The position numbers and the translations under genes were made by a program. A stretch of DNA of 64,000 nucleotides, from the NCBI RefSeq assembly GCF_019443425.1, contig NZ_CP080382.1:3782001-3846000 (forward strand). Direction: 5' to 3'. The stretch is from Arthrobacter sp. PAMC25284 (GTDB taxonomy: Bacteria > Actinomycetota > Actinomycetes > Actinomycetales > Micrococcaceae). Each line of letters opens with the position of its first letter. The first letter of the stretch is position 1. The notes under the pieces are model-generated. The model was not told the DNA's origin and did not search any database. It saw nothing but the letters and a program-made list of their open reading frames with translations. Positions 28,257-37,035 of the stretch are shown here, in pieces.

Positions 28257-28431
28257 TCCGCGGCTTGCCTGCCTGCAGGACTACCTTCACGGGATGCGTG
28301 AGCAGCTGCGCCCCGTCAACAGCGGCTGCCCCGTTTTCCGCTGTCCGGTTCATCCGAAAAAGATTGGTGTTTTTGTGCTTACTTGGGTTTCTCCTCCGGC
28401 TACAGCCGTGCGCGGAACGGACGGCACCTAA
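28257..28431 (+). other. Intergenic region upstream of the helicase gene
   Basis: 175 bases with no gene. It includes an AT-rich patch (AAAAAGATTGGTGTTTTTG, 28355-28374) that likely carries the helicase promoter; I cannot assign exact -35 and -10 boxes. Confidence 0.35.
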
Positions 28432-30222
28432 GTGACAGAGACGCTCTTTGGCGGACCCACACTGCCGCCCGCCTACCCGGAGCGGGCCGCCTGGGGCACC
28501 GCCCAGAAGCTCCGCGCCTGGCAGCAGGAAGCCCTGGACCTCTATTTCACCAGCCAGCCCAAGGACTTCCTGGCCGTGGCGACACCCGGCGCAGGAAAAA
28601 CCACGTTCGCGCTGCGGGTAGCCTCCATGCTGATCGAATCGGGCGTCGTCAAGCGCGTCACGATCGTGGCGCCGACGGACCACCTCAAACGCCAGTGGGC
28701 CGACGCGGCCGCCAAGGTGGGCATCGCCATCGACCCGAACTTCAAAAACGCCGACGGGCAGCACGGCCGCGGCTTTGTGGGCGTCGCCGTCACGTACGCC
28801 CAGGTGGCCAGCAAGCCGATGCTGCACCGGGCCAAGACTGAAGCCGCCCGGACGCTGGTCATCCTCGACGAGATTCACCACGGCGGCGAGGCGCTGTCCT
28901 GGGGCGACGGGCTCCGCGAGGCGTTCGATCCCGCGGCCCGCCGGCTTTCCCTCACCGGTACGCCATTCCGGTCCGACACCTCTCCCATCCCCTTCGTGGA
29001 GTACGCCGAGGACCGGGACGGCATCCGGCGCTCCAAGGCCGATTACACCTATGGCTACGGCAAGGCGCTGCGGGACCATGTGGTGCGCCCGGTGATGTTT
29101 ATGGCCTACTCCGGTCAGATGCGCTGGCGGACCAGCGGCGGCGAGGAAATGGCCGCGTCGCTGGGCGAAACCGCCGTGACCAAGGACATCATTTCGCAGG
29201 CCTGGCGGACCGCGCTGAACCCCACGGGCGAATGGATTCCGGCCGTCCTGGCCGGGGCGGACAAGCGGCTCAGCGAGGTCCGCCGGACCGTCCCCGACGC
29301 CGGCGGCCTCGTGATCGCCACCGACCACGACGACGCCCGGGCCTACGCCGGGCAGTTGAAGCGGATCACCGGTGAATCGCCCACCGTCATCCTCTCCGAC
29401 GACGCTAAAGCCTCCAGCAAGATCGAGGAGTTCACCGCGAGCGACAAACGGTGGATGGTGGCCGTCCGGATGGTTTCTGAAGGCGTCGACGTCCCCCGGC
29501 TTTCGGTCGGCGTGTACGCGACCTCCACGTCCACACCGCTGTTCTTCGCCCAGGCGGTGGGACGCTTCGTGCGTGCCCGGAAACGCGGCGAGACGGCGTC
29601 GGTCTTCCTGCCCTCGGTACCGCAACTGACGGCCCTGGCCAACTCCATGGAAGCCGAGCGCGACCACGCCCTGGACCGCCCGGAGAAGGAGGACGGCGAC
29701 GGACTCTTCAACCCGGAAGACTCACTGATGGACGAGGCCAACCGCGAGGAGAAGGCTTCGGACTCCTTGATGAAGGGAAAGTTTGAGGCCCTGGACTCGC
29801 AGGCCTCCTTTGACCGGGTGCTCTTTGACGGCGGCGAATTCGGAACCGGCGGCGAGGTGGGGTCCGACGACGAACTGGACTTCCTCGGGATCCCCGGATT
29901 GCTCGACGCCGAGCAGGTCGGGACGCTGTTGCGCCAGCGCCAGCATGAGCAGCTGAACCGCAAGAACCAGCGCGCGGCTCCGCAGGCTGCCGCCAGTCCT
30001 GCTGCCGGCGCAGCCGTACCGGATCACCGGATGCTGATGGACCTGCGGAACGAACTGGCCAAGAACGTGGCGGCCTGGTCCGCGCGGACCGGCACCCCCC
30101 ATGGTGTGGTGCACACCAAGCTCCGGACGGTCTGCGGCGGCCCGCCCGTGGCCCAGGCCAATGAGGAGCAATTACAGACCCGCCTGCGGAAGCTGCAGGA
30201 CTGGTTTATCGGCCGCAAGTAG
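28432..30222 (+). CDS. Superfamily 2 DEAD/DEAH-type helicase
   Basis: 596 residues. N-terminal RAWQQEALDLYF Q-like motif, Walker A TPGAGKTT at 51-58, TIVAPTDHLKRQW, DEIH at about 146-149, SLTGTPFRSD, then the second RecA domain with GVDVPRLSVGVYATST and motif VI QAVGRFVRAR. Layout matches the UvrB/type III restriction ResIII-helicase group. A 170-residue C-terminal tail is acidic then Ala/Pro-rich. GTG start. In many actinobacteria a helicase of this kind sits next to DUF3039. DNA or RNA repair is likely, but the role is not known. Confidence 0.87.
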   Translation: MTETLFGGPTLPPAYPERAAWGTAQKLRAWQQEALDLYFTSQPKDFLAVATPGAGKTTFALRVASMLIESGVVKRVTIVAPTDHLKRQWADAAAKVGIAIDPNFKNADGQHGRGFVGVAVTYAQVASKPMLHRAKTEAARTLVILDEIHHGGEALSWGDGLREAFDPAARRLSLTGTPFRSDTSPIPFVEYAEDRDGIRRSKADYTYGYGKALRDHVVRPVMFMAYSGQMRWRTSGGEEMAASLGETAVTKDIISQAWRTALNPTGEWIPAVLAGADKRLSEVRRTVPDAGGLVIATDHDDARAYAGQLKRITGESPTVILSDDAKASSKIEEFTASDKRWMVAVRMVSEGVDVPRLSVGVYATSTSTPLFFAQAVGRFVRARKRGETASVFLPSVPQLTALANSMEAERDHALDRPEKEDGDGLFNPEDSLMDEANREEKASDSLMKGKFEALDSQASFDRVLFDGGEFGTGGEVGSDDELDFLGIPGLLDAEQVGTLLRQRQHEQLNRKNQRAAPQAAASPAAGAAVPDHRMLMDLRNELAKNVAAWSARTGTPHGVVHTKLRTVCGGPPVAQANEEQLQTRLRKLQDWFIGRK

Positions 30223-30249
30223 CTGCCGGCGGCGTGCCGGGGGAGGACA

Positions 30250-31284
30250 TCACCCGGCCGGGATCAGTCCAGCGTACGGCGCAACGACCGTTCCGGTTGC
30301 CGTCGAGTCGGGGTTCAGCATCCAGCCGACCTGTTTTGCCGTGGTCAGCATAACGACGCTTTCGACCAGCTCGATGCCCGGAATGCGTTGCTGGATGGCC
30401 TGCTCCATCTCCAGCACATCGGCCAACGAACGCAGCCACATGCTAACGACGAAGTTTGTGCGCCCGGTGGTCGACGCCGTGAACCGGACGTTCCGGACCC
30501 CCCGGAGCTCCGCGGCGGCAGCCTCATGGCGTCCCGGCGGGACGTTCGCGGCCCACTGGCAAGTGACCGGGTGGCCGGAATACGCCTGCGCGATCTCGCA
30601 CCGGAAAGACAGCAGTTTGCTCGCCAGCACTCGGCCCAGTTGCCGCTGCACTGTGGCAGGATTCCGCCCAAGCACCCTGGCAATTTCGGCGGCTGAGGCG
30701 CGGCCGTCGCGCGCTAGCAGCGGGAAGAGCGCCAGATGGCTTTCCGGGAGCGGCGCCGTGGCGGTATCGGTGGCCAGGGGACCGGCCGATTCGGGCCCGG
30801 CCAGGGCCCGCAGGGCCCGCTGTTCGGTCCGGTTCAGGACGTTGAGCCGCCAGGCATGGCCACTGGTATAGATCCGGGTGCACAAAACGGTCCGGTACTT
30901 GGTCACTCCGGGGATGGCCTTGAGGCGCGGCACCAGTTGACCGCTGAACTCGGCCAGGTCCCGGGTGATCACTGTCAGCATCAGGTCATGGTTACCGGCC
31001 GCTTCCGCCACGGTGATGACATCCGGGAGGGCAGCAAGGGCCGCAGTGACATCCGGCCGCCGACGCATCTCACAGTCCACGTCCACGAGTGCAAGGCACA
31101 CGTTTCGGGGGTCGCCCATGAGGTGCGCAGTCGTCCAGGCCGAACCCGAGGAGCGCAGGCGCTCCCAGCGGGAGGCCAGCGTGGTCGCGTGGACTCCGAG
31201 GACGGCGGCGGCATCGGACCAGCTGATCCGCGGCGAGATCTGCAACGCATTGATCAGCCGGAGATCCTCCTCGTTCAGTTCCAT
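30250..31284 (-). CDS. Two-module Lrp/AsnC transcriptional regulator
   Basis: 344 residues, about twice a normal Lrp. Each half has a winged helix (LRLINALQISPRISWSDAAA and LFPLLARDGRASAAEIARVL) followed by a RAM-type ligand domain. The two halves are not identical. Divergent from the M20 amidohydrolase and MHS transporter, so probably their local regulator, sensing an amino acid or acyl-amino acid. ATG 31284; a TTG two codons upstream lies 7 bases after a TATACG box. Confidence 0.87.
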   Translation of the reverse strand: MELNEEDLRLINALQISPRISWSDAAAVLGVHATTLASRWERLRSSGSAWTTAHLMGDPRNVCLALVDVDCEMRRRPDVTAALAALPDVITVAEAAGNHDLMLTVITRDLAEFSGQLVPRLKAIPGVTKYRTVLCTRIYTSGHAWRLNVLNRTEQRALRALAGPESAGPLATDTATAPLPESHLALFPLLARDGRASAAEIARVLGRNPATVQRQLGRVLASKLLSFRCEIAQAYSGHPVTCQWAANVPPGRHEAAAAELRGVRNVRFTASTTGRTNFVVSMWLRSLADVLEMEQAIQQRIPGIELVESVVMLTTAKQVGWMLNPDSTATGTVVAPYAGLIPAG

Positions 31285-31297
31285 CCGCAACTACTTT

Positions 31298-31303
31298 CGT
31301 ATA
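31298..31303 (-). promoter_or_regulatory. -10 box of the two-module Lrp gene
   Basis: TATACG on the reverse strand, 13 bases before ATG 31284 and 7 before the in-frame TTG at 31290. Confidence 0.4.
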
Positions 31304-31422
31304 GATGCATGAATCCTGATGGTTTCACCGGATAAATGAGTATTTTCAGGGGTTTGAAGGGAAGTGATCGGGCTCACCGCAAAATGGTATCAGCCCCAAT
31401 TTACGCCCCTTCAGGAGAACAC

Positions 31423-32643
31423 ATGACACTCGCCGCCGACGCCCGCGAACTGCAGGATGACATCATCCGGCTCCGCCATGACCTCCACCGTGAACCCGAG
31501 ATCGGCCTGCAGTTGCCACGCACCCAGGAAAAAGTTCTCCGGGCGCTGGACGGTCTCCCGTACGAAATCAACCTCGGCGAAGACTCGACGTCAATCACGG
31601 CTGTGCTGCGCGGTGGCGCTGGCACCGCCGGCGCGGAAAAGCCCGTGGTACTGCTCCGCGCCGACATGGACGCGCTGCCCGTGCAGGAATCCACCGGCGT
31701 CGAGTTCACCTCCCGGTTTGACGGCGCCATGCATGCCTGCGGCCACGATCTCCATACGTCCATGCTCGCCGGGGCCGCCACGCTGCTGGCCGAACGGCGC
31801 GGTCAGTTGGCAGGGGACGTCGTCCTGATGTTCCAGCCAGGCGAGGAAGGATTCGACGGTGCGGCCTGCATGATCCGCGAAGGTGTCCTGGACGCGGCCG
31901 GGCGCCGGGCGGACACTGCCTACGGGATGCACGTGTTCTCTGCCCTGGAGCCCCACGGCCAGTTCTCCACCAAACCGGGGGTGATGCTCAGCGCCTCCGA
32001 CGGGCTGTTCGTCACCGTGATAGGTGCCGGCGGGCACGGTTCGGCGCCGCACACGGCCAAGGACCCGGTCACGGCGGCCGCAGAGATGGTCACCGCCCTG
32101 CAGGTCATGGTGACCCGCCAGTTCAACATGTTCGACCCTGTGGTCCTCACCGTCGGCCTGCTGCAGGCGGGGACCAAACGGAACATCATTCCCGAAACCG
32201 CCCGCATCGAAGCGACGGTCCGTACCTTCTCCGAACACTCACGCCAAAAGATGATGGATGCGGTTCCCCGGCTGCTCCGCGGCATCGCCGCAGCCCACGG
32301 GCTGGAGGTGGACGTGCGCTACCAGGAGGAATACCCTCTCACCGTCACCAATGAGGATGAGACGGCGACAGCGGAAGGCGTCATCGCCGGCATGTTCGGC
32401 GACTCCAGGCTCACCCGGATGGCGACGCCCCTGAGCGGCTCCGAAGACTTCTCGCGCGTGCTGGCAGAAGTACCCGGCACTTTCATCGGCCTGAGCGCCG
32501 TGCCGGCGGGCGCCGACCACACGTCGTCGCCGTTCAACCACTCGGCCTACGCGACGTTCGACGACGGCGTACTCGCCGACGGAGCCGCGTTGTATGCCAC
32601 CCTGGCCATCTCCCGGATCGCGGCCCTCGCCGCCGCGAACTGA
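31423..32643 (+). CDS. M20 family amidohydrolase (hippurate hydrolase-like)
   Basis: 406 residues, dinuclear metal N-acyl-amino acid hydrolase. Metal ligands in HACGHDLHTSML and QPGEEGFDGA; the dimerisation lid domain carries GGHGSAPH and the last ligand is in SGSEDFSRV. LRADMDALPVQE is a further signature. ATG 31423 has a clear AGGAG site; an in-frame ATG at 31336 does not. With the transporter 28 bases downstream it likely imports and cleaves acylated amino acids or peptides. Confidence 0.92.
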   Translation: MTLAADARELQDDIIRLRHDLHREPEIGLQLPRTQEKVLRALDGLPYEINLGEDSTSITAVLRGGAGTAGAEKPVVLLRADMDALPVQESTGVEFTSRFDGAMHACGHDLHTSMLAGAATLLAERRGQLAGDVVLMFQPGEEGFDGAACMIREGVLDAAGRRADTAYGMHVFSALEPHGQFSTKPGVMLSASDGLFVTVIGAGGHGSAPHTAKDPVTAAAEMVTALQVMVTRQFNMFDPVVLTVGLLQAGTKRNIIPETARIEATVRTFSEHSRQKMMDAVPRLLRGIAAAHGLEVDVRYQEEYPLTVTNEDETATAEGVIAGMFGDSRLTRMATPLSGSEDFSRVLAEVPGTFIGLSAVPAGADHTSSPFNHSAYATFDDGVLADGAALYATLAISRIAALAAAN

Positions 32644-32671
32644 CCGACCCGCGCACCCTTTGGAGCAGGAC

Positions 32672-33967
32672 ATGACAACTACCACCAGCCCCGCGGCCGC
32701 GGCCGCGCCCGCCCGGACATCGCACTGGCGCACGCTCATCGGCACCGGCATCGGAAACGCCGTGGAATGGTACGACTGGGCCATCTATGCCACGTTTGCG
32801 CCGTTCTTTGCCGGCCAGCTCTTCAGCAGCACCGACCCGACCTCGGCCATGCTTTCGACTCTGGCGATCTTCGCCGTCGGCTTCGTGGCGCGGCCCTTCG
32901 GCGGCTTTCTCTTCGGCCTCATCGGAGACAGGATCGGCCGGAAGGCATCCATGACGCTGGCCGTGGGCCTGGCCGCCTTCGGCAGCCTCCTGATCGGTAT
33001 CGCCCCAACGTTCCAGGCCGTGGGTTTCTGGGCATCGCTGATGCTTCTTGTAGCCCGGCTGATCCAGGGGCTCGCGCACGGCGGCGAGCTGCCGTCGTCG
33101 CAGACCTACCTGTCCGAAATGGCGCCGAAGGAGAAACGCGGTTTCTGGGCCACCCTCATCTACACATCCGGCACCATGGGCATCCTGGCCGGAACCGCGT
33201 TGGCCGCCGTCCTCAATGGGCTGCTCAGCACGGACGACATGGCTGCCTGGGGCTGGCGCGTCCCGTTCCTGATCGGCGCAGGACTTGGTCTCTACGCGCT
33301 CATCATGCGGGCGGGAATGAAGGAGACCGAAGCCTTTATGCGCGAGAGCACCGACGAGAAGCGCGAACCCATGTGGCCCCAAATCGTCCGTCACCGCAAG
33401 CAGGCTGCACAGGTAATCGGGCTGACCATGGGCCTGACCGTCACGTATTACATTTGGGGGGTCGTCGCTCCGTCGTACGCGGCGACTGCGCTCAAGATGG
33501 ATCGCGGCGACGCACTCTGGGCCAGTGTGGGGGCGATGGTCGTGTTCATCGGAGTCTTGCCGCTGTGGGGAAAATTGTCCGACCGCATTGGCCGCAAACC
33601 CGTCCTGCTGATTGGCGCCGTCGGCTCAGCCGTGTTCCATTTCCCCATGACCTGGCTGCTGAAGGATTCGCCCTGGCAGCTGACAGTCTCGATGACCGTG
33701 ATGCTGGTGTTCATCGCTGCCAGTGCGGCCATTGTCCCGGCTGTCTACGCCGAGCTGTTCCCCACGACGATCCGCACCGTCGGAGTCGGGGTGCCGTACG
33801 CGATCTGCGTCGCGGTGTTCGGCGGCACGGCCCCGTACCTCCAGGCCTGGTTCGCCAGTATTAGTCAGGCCTCCATGTTCAACACCTACGCCGTGGTGCT
33901 GCTGGCCATCAGCGCCGTCTGCGTGTTCACCATACCGGAGACGAAAGGCAAGGACCTGACACACTAG
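32672..33967 (+). CDS. MFS transporter, metabolite:H+ symporter (MHS) family
   Basis: 431 residues, 12 helices. Typical opening IGTGIGNAVEWYDWAIYATFAPFF, GDRIGRKASM loop 2-3 motif, RLIQGLAHGGELPSS in helix 4 and DRIGRKPVLL in loop 8-9. The family carries shikimate, alpha-ketoglutarate, citrate or betaine-like acids. SD GGAGCAGGAC next to the ATG. In one operon with the M20 amidohydrolase, so the substrate may be its acyl amino acid or product. Terminator at 34024. Confidence 0.92.
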   Translation: MTTTTSPAAAAAPARTSHWRTLIGTGIGNAVEWYDWAIYATFAPFFAGQLFSSTDPTSAMLSTLAIFAVGFVARPFGGFLFGLIGDRIGRKASMTLAVGLAAFGSLLIGIAPTFQAVGFWASLMLLVARLIQGLAHGGELPSSQTYLSEMAPKEKRGFWATLIYTSGTMGILAGTALAAVLNGLLSTDDMAAWGWRVPFLIGAGLGLYALIMRAGMKETEAFMRESTDEKREPMWPQIVRHRKQAAQVIGLTMGLTVTYYIWGVVAPSYAATALKMDRGDALWASVGAMVVFIGVLPLWGKLSDRIGRKPVLLIGAVGSAVFHFPMTWLLKDSPWQLTVSMTVMLVFIAASAAIVPAVYAELFPTTIRTVGVGVPYAICVAVFGGTAPYLQAWFASISQASMFNTYAVVLLAISAVCVFTIPETKGKDLTH

Positions 33968-34023
33968 CCCGGCTGCCCGGGGCAGCCACACCTCTCCGGT
34001 GTGCCGGCTGTACCCGGAGCACG

Positions 34024-34058
34024 AAGAGCTCCGGCCGGGATTCCCGGCCGGAGCTCTT
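34024..34058. terminator. Strong bidirectional terminator
   Basis: Perfect 17-bp inverted repeat, arms 34024-34040 and 34042-34058, separated by one base (effective loop of several bases). The stem ends in AAGAG and CTCTT, giving a short T-run on both strands. It lies between the convergent MHS transporter and the lipoprotein gene. Confidence 0.8.
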
Positions 34059-34085
34059 GTGGGTGTGGCCCGGTCCTGCCGGGCG

Positions 34086-34424
34086 TTACTGGCTGCAGAC
34101 CGCGGTGTAGGTCTGGCCGGCCGCGGCGTACCTCGCCTGGAGCTCCGCCAGCGTTGCGGCATCGGGGTTGTCCCTGGTGGACTCGTCCAGGTACGCGAGA
34201 ATGTCCTGCAGCGGAGCCTTCAGCTCATCGGAGGACGACGCCGCGATCGGTCGGATCTGGTTGGCGAACCGGATCGTGCCGTATTTGTCCGAGCTGGCGG
34301 GCTGGCCCGCGGCAACGGAGTTGATCCGGGCGCAGGTTTCCTCGCTGCTCAGCTGCGGGGCCGAGCAGCCGGCGGCGCCGATCAGGGCCGCGGCAGCGAT
34401 CAGGACGGTCAGGGTCTTCTTCAT
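34086..34424 (-). CDS. Small lipoprotein of unknown function
   Basis: 112 residues. N-terminal MKKTLTVLIAAAALIGAAGC is a lipobox-type signal (IGAAGC, Cys 20), so it should be lipid-anchored outside the membrane. The mature part is Ala/Asp/Glu-rich helical (ETCARINSVA to TYTAVCSQ) with two further Cys that could form a disulfide. CGGAG lies about 8 bases before the ATG. No family recognised. Confidence 0.8.
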   Translation of the reverse strand: MKKTLTVLIAAAALIGAAGCSAPQLSSEETCARINSVAAGQPASSDKYGTIRFANQIRPIAASSSDELKAPLQDILAYLDESTRDNPDAATLAELQARYAAAGQTYTAVCSQ

Positions 34425-34547
34425 GGTGTACTCCGGAGTCGTGCGTGTCTGCCGAACATGGCGGGATTTCGAGTCTAACGGCGGGATGGTGCTTTTTCGG
34501 CCAAGCGGATCACATTCCGGCAGGCCGGGGTCCGCAACGGCAGCCGC

Positions 34548-35183
34548 TCAGCCGACTTCGACGCCGCCCAGTTCCATCTCCGCCACCGCGTCCTCGAGGT
34601 CCTCCGCGAGTCCTGCCGTCAAACCGCGCAGCACTGTGACGGTGTAGCCGGCCTGGACTGCGTCCAGCGCGGTCGCCCGGACACAGTAGTCCGTGGCGAG
34701 CCCGACGATCATGACCTCTTCAACGTCGTGGCTTTGCAGCCAGTCGTCCAGCCCGACCGCGTCAGCGTCGACGGCGTAATCGGCGGCATCGGTCAGCGGC
34801 ATGGCGCCGGGCTTGCGGTCACCGGTGGGGACGGCCTCGTCGGGGGCGAGCAGCCCGTCAAAACCGGAGTAAGCCGCCGTGTACTGGCCCTTGCGGAAGT
34901 AAGCCTGGATGTATTCCGTGTCGAGGTCAGGGTGGAGTTCCGCGCCCTTCGTTCCGGCCACACAGTGCCGGGGCCAGCTGTCCACGTAGTCGGGTTCGTC
35001 GGAAAAATGCGCCCCCGGATCAATGTGCCAGTCCTGGGTGGCAACGATGTGGTCGAACTGGCTGTGGTGGGCCTCGACGTACTCGCTGATGTCGCCGGCC
35101 AGCGCGGCTCCGCCCTCGACCGGCAGCGCACCGCCTTCGCAGAAGTCGTTCTGCACGTCAACAATGATCAGGGCGCGGGACAT
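34548..35183 (-). CDS. pncA: Nicotinamidase
   Basis: 211 residues. Hydrolyses nicotinamide to nicotinate for NAD salvage and would also activate pyrazinamide. Catalytic triad D9, K98 and C167, and metal ligands D51, H53, H59 and H73 align with Mycobacterium tuberculosis PncA. The stretch between K98 and C167 is longer than in M. tuberculosis by about 27 residues (around YSGFDGLLAPDE to LDDWLQSH), nearer the E. coli-like length. Start overlaps the pncB stop by one base, forming a pncB-pncA operon. Confidence 0.94.
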   Translation of the reverse strand: MSRALIIVDVQNDFCEGGALPVEGGAALAGDISEYVEAHHSQFDHIVATQDWHIDPGAHFSDEPDYVDSWPRHCVAGTKGAELHPDLDTEYIQAYFRKGQYTAAYSGFDGLLAPDEAVPTGDRKPGAMPLTDAADYAVDADAVGLDDWLQSHDVEEVMIVGLATDYCVRATALDAVQAGYTVTVLRGLTAGLAEDLEDAVAEMELGGVEVG

Positions 35184-36511
35184 TAGTCCTCCTCGTAGAT
35201 GGTGGGGATGGCGGCTTCGCCGCGCTGCAGCCGGTTCACGACCGCGGGAAGCTCGCGCATCGTGTCCGCGTGGCGGCGGCGGGCACGCTGCACGCCTTCG
35301 GCGCCGGTCCAGCCGGGCAGGAGTTCACCGTTCTTGATGAACTGTTGCAGCAACTGGCGGTCGTTGCCGTCATCCTCCGAGGGACGGCCGATCCCGACGA
35401 TTTCGTGGGTCGCGGTGCCGCGTTCGTTGAGCCGACGCAAGGCGTATTTACGGCCGCCCTTGCTGGTTTTGTTCTTGGCGGCCTTGGCCACCGGGGTGAA
35501 GACACCGGCGTCGTCGGTTCGGCTGACCAGTTTGTAGACCATGCTGGCCGTCGGCGCGCCGGAACCGGTCACGAGGGACGTGCCGACGCCGTAGGAATCC
35601 ACGGGGGCGGACTGCAGGGCCGCGATGGCGTACTCGTCAAGGTCCGAGGTCACCACGATCCTGGTGCGGTCGTTGCCAAGTTCGTCCAGGAACCGGCGGA
35701 CCCATTGCGCCTGCGCCACCAGGTCGCCCGAATCGAGCCGGACCGCGCCGAGCCGGCTGCCGGCAAGGTCGACGGCGGTGCGGACGGCCGCTTCGACGTC
35801 GTACGTGTCCACCAGCAGGGTGGTTTCCGGGCCGAACGCAGCGATCTGGGCGCTGAAAGCCTCACGCTCAGTGTCATGGAGCAGGGTGAAGGAATGGGCT
35901 GCGGTGCCGACGGTCTTCAGCCCGTACCGCCGCCCCGCCTCAAGGTTGGAGGTGCTGTCGAAGCCGGCAATGACGGCGGCGCGGGCCGCGGCGGTGGCGG
36001 ATTCCTCGTGCGTCCGGCGGGAACCCATTTCAATACACGGCCGGTTGCCCGCGGCCGTGATCATCCGCGATGCCGCGGAGGCGATGGCGCTGTCGTGGTT
36101 CAGGACCGAGAGCACATAGGTTTCCAGGATGCAGGCCTCGGCGAACGTGGACTCTACGATCAGGACGGGGGAGTTGGGGAAGTACGCCTCACCTTCCGGG
36201 TACCCCCACACGTCGCCGGAGAAGCTGTACCCGGCGAGGTATTCGAGGGTCTCGTCATTAACAACCCCCGTACGGCGCAGGTAATCCAGCTCCGGTTGGC
36301 CGAAACGGAAGTTCGCGATCCCCTCCAGCAGGCGGCCGGTGCCGGCGACGATCCCGTAGCGGCGGCCGTCCGGCAGGCGCCGGGCAAACGCCTCGAACAC
36401 CGATTTCCGGTGGGCTGCGCCGGACTGCAGGGCGGCCTGCAGCATCGTCAGTTCGTAATGGTCGGTGTGCAGGGACGTGCGGGGATGGTCCCAGCCGGCT
36501 GAGGTACTCAC
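35183..36511 (-). CDS. pncB: Nicotinate phosphoribosyltransferase
   Basis: 442 residues. Forms nicotinate mononucleotide from nicotinate and PRPP, directly downstream in pathway from PncA. LHTDHYELTML at the N-terminus, GTAAHSFTLLHD with the phosphorylated His, and VRLDSGDL in the barrel are family hallmarks. GTG start with a -10 box 6 bases upstream, so probably leaderless. Divergent from clpS across a 59-bp tandem repeat. Confidence 0.94.
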   Translation of the reverse strand: MSTSAGWDHPRTSLHTDHYELTMLQAALQSGAAHRKSVFEAFARRLPDGRRYGIVAGTGRLLEGIANFRFGQPELDYLRRTGVVNDETLEYLAGYSFSGDVWGYPEGEAYFPNSPVLIVESTFAEACILETYVLSVLNHDSAIASAASRMITAAGNRPCIEMGSRRTHEESATAAARAAVIAGFDSTSNLEAGRRYGLKTVGTAAHSFTLLHDTEREAFSAQIAAFGPETTLLVDTYDVEAAVRTAVDLAGSRLGAVRLDSGDLVAQAQWVRRFLDELGNDRTRIVVTSDLDEYAIAALQSAPVDSYGVGTSLVTGSGAPTASMVYKLVSRTDDAGVFTPVAKAAKNKTSKGGRKYALRRLNERGTATHEIVGIGRPSEDDGNDRQLLQQFIKNGELLPGWTGAEGVQRARRRHADTMRELPAVVNRLQRGEAAIPTIYEED

Positions 36512-36517
36512 AAATTC

Positions 36518-36523
36518 ACTCTA
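36518..36523 (-). promoter_or_regulatory. -10 box of leaderless pncB transcript
   Basis: TAGAGT on the reverse strand, 6 bases before the GTG start. Lies just outside the 59-bp repeats. Confidence 0.5.
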
Positions 36524-36526
36524 GTC

Positions 36527-36644
36527 CCCACCGGCTCCCGCGTCTCGCTTCGCTTCGCCGCGGGGCCCTCGCCGGCGTGGGCCCACCCACCGGCTCCCGC
36601 GTCTCGCTTCGCTTCGCCGCGGGGCCCTCGCCGGCGTGGGCCCC
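36527..36644. repeat. 59-bp tandem duplication in the pncB-clpS promoter region
   Basis: Two head-to-tail copies, 36527-36585 and 36586-36644, identical over almost their full length. GC-rich with GGGCCC palindromes. They fill the space where the -35 regions of both divergent genes should be. Confidence 0.9.
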
Positions 36645-36654
36645 ACCATCCCCA

Positions 36655-36660
36655 TAGAAT
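36655..36660 (+). promoter_or_regulatory. -10 box of leaderless clpS transcript
   Basis: TAGAAT, five of six TATAAT positions, 6 bases before ATG 36667. Confidence 0.55.
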
Positions 36661-36666
36661 GGACAG

Positions 36667-37035
36667 ATGACCCTCAGCGTTGCGCTCGGCCCCGACACGC
36701 GGGAGAGCTCCCAGACCGGAACATTGACGTCCTCGGACGTCTTGACCGCCCCGGACATCCCTTGGAACCTCGTGATCTGGAACGATCCGGTGAACCTGAT
36801 GAGCTATGTGAGCTATGTGTTCCGCAGCTACTTCGGTTATTCAGAGGCCAAAGCCACCAAACTCATGTTGGAGGTCCACAAGAAGGGCCGCTCCATCGTC
36901 GCGCACGGCAGCAAGGAGCAGGTGGAGCAGCACGCCGTTGCCATGCATGGCTTCGGACTCTGGGCCACCGTGGAAAAAGCAACAGGCGGCGGCGACGGCA
37001 CCGGAAACGGCAAAGGCAAGGGAAAACGTGGCTAG
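36667..37035 (+). CDS. clpS: ATP-dependent Clp protease adaptor ClpS
   Basis: 122 residues. Delivers N-degron proteins to ClpC/ClpA. Core WNLVIWNDPVNLMSYVSYVF forms the N-degron pocket with the Asn-Asp pair, and KATKLMLEVHKKGRSIVAHG follows. The N-terminal extension (1-30) is flexible as usual; the C-terminus is Gly/Lys-rich. Probable leaderless mRNA. Overlaps the DUF2017 gene by 8 bases. Confidence 0.95.
   Translation: MTLSVALGPDTRESSQTGTLTSSDVLTAPDIPWNLVIWNDPVNLMSYVSYVFRSYFGYSEAKATKLMLEVHKKGRSIVAHGSKEQVEQHAVAMHGFGLWATVEKATGGGDGTGNGKGKGKRG

Noticed and set aside
27856..29667. 603-codon reverse-strand open frame
   Set aside because: Covers DUF3039 and the helicase in antisense; no motifs and no ribosome site.
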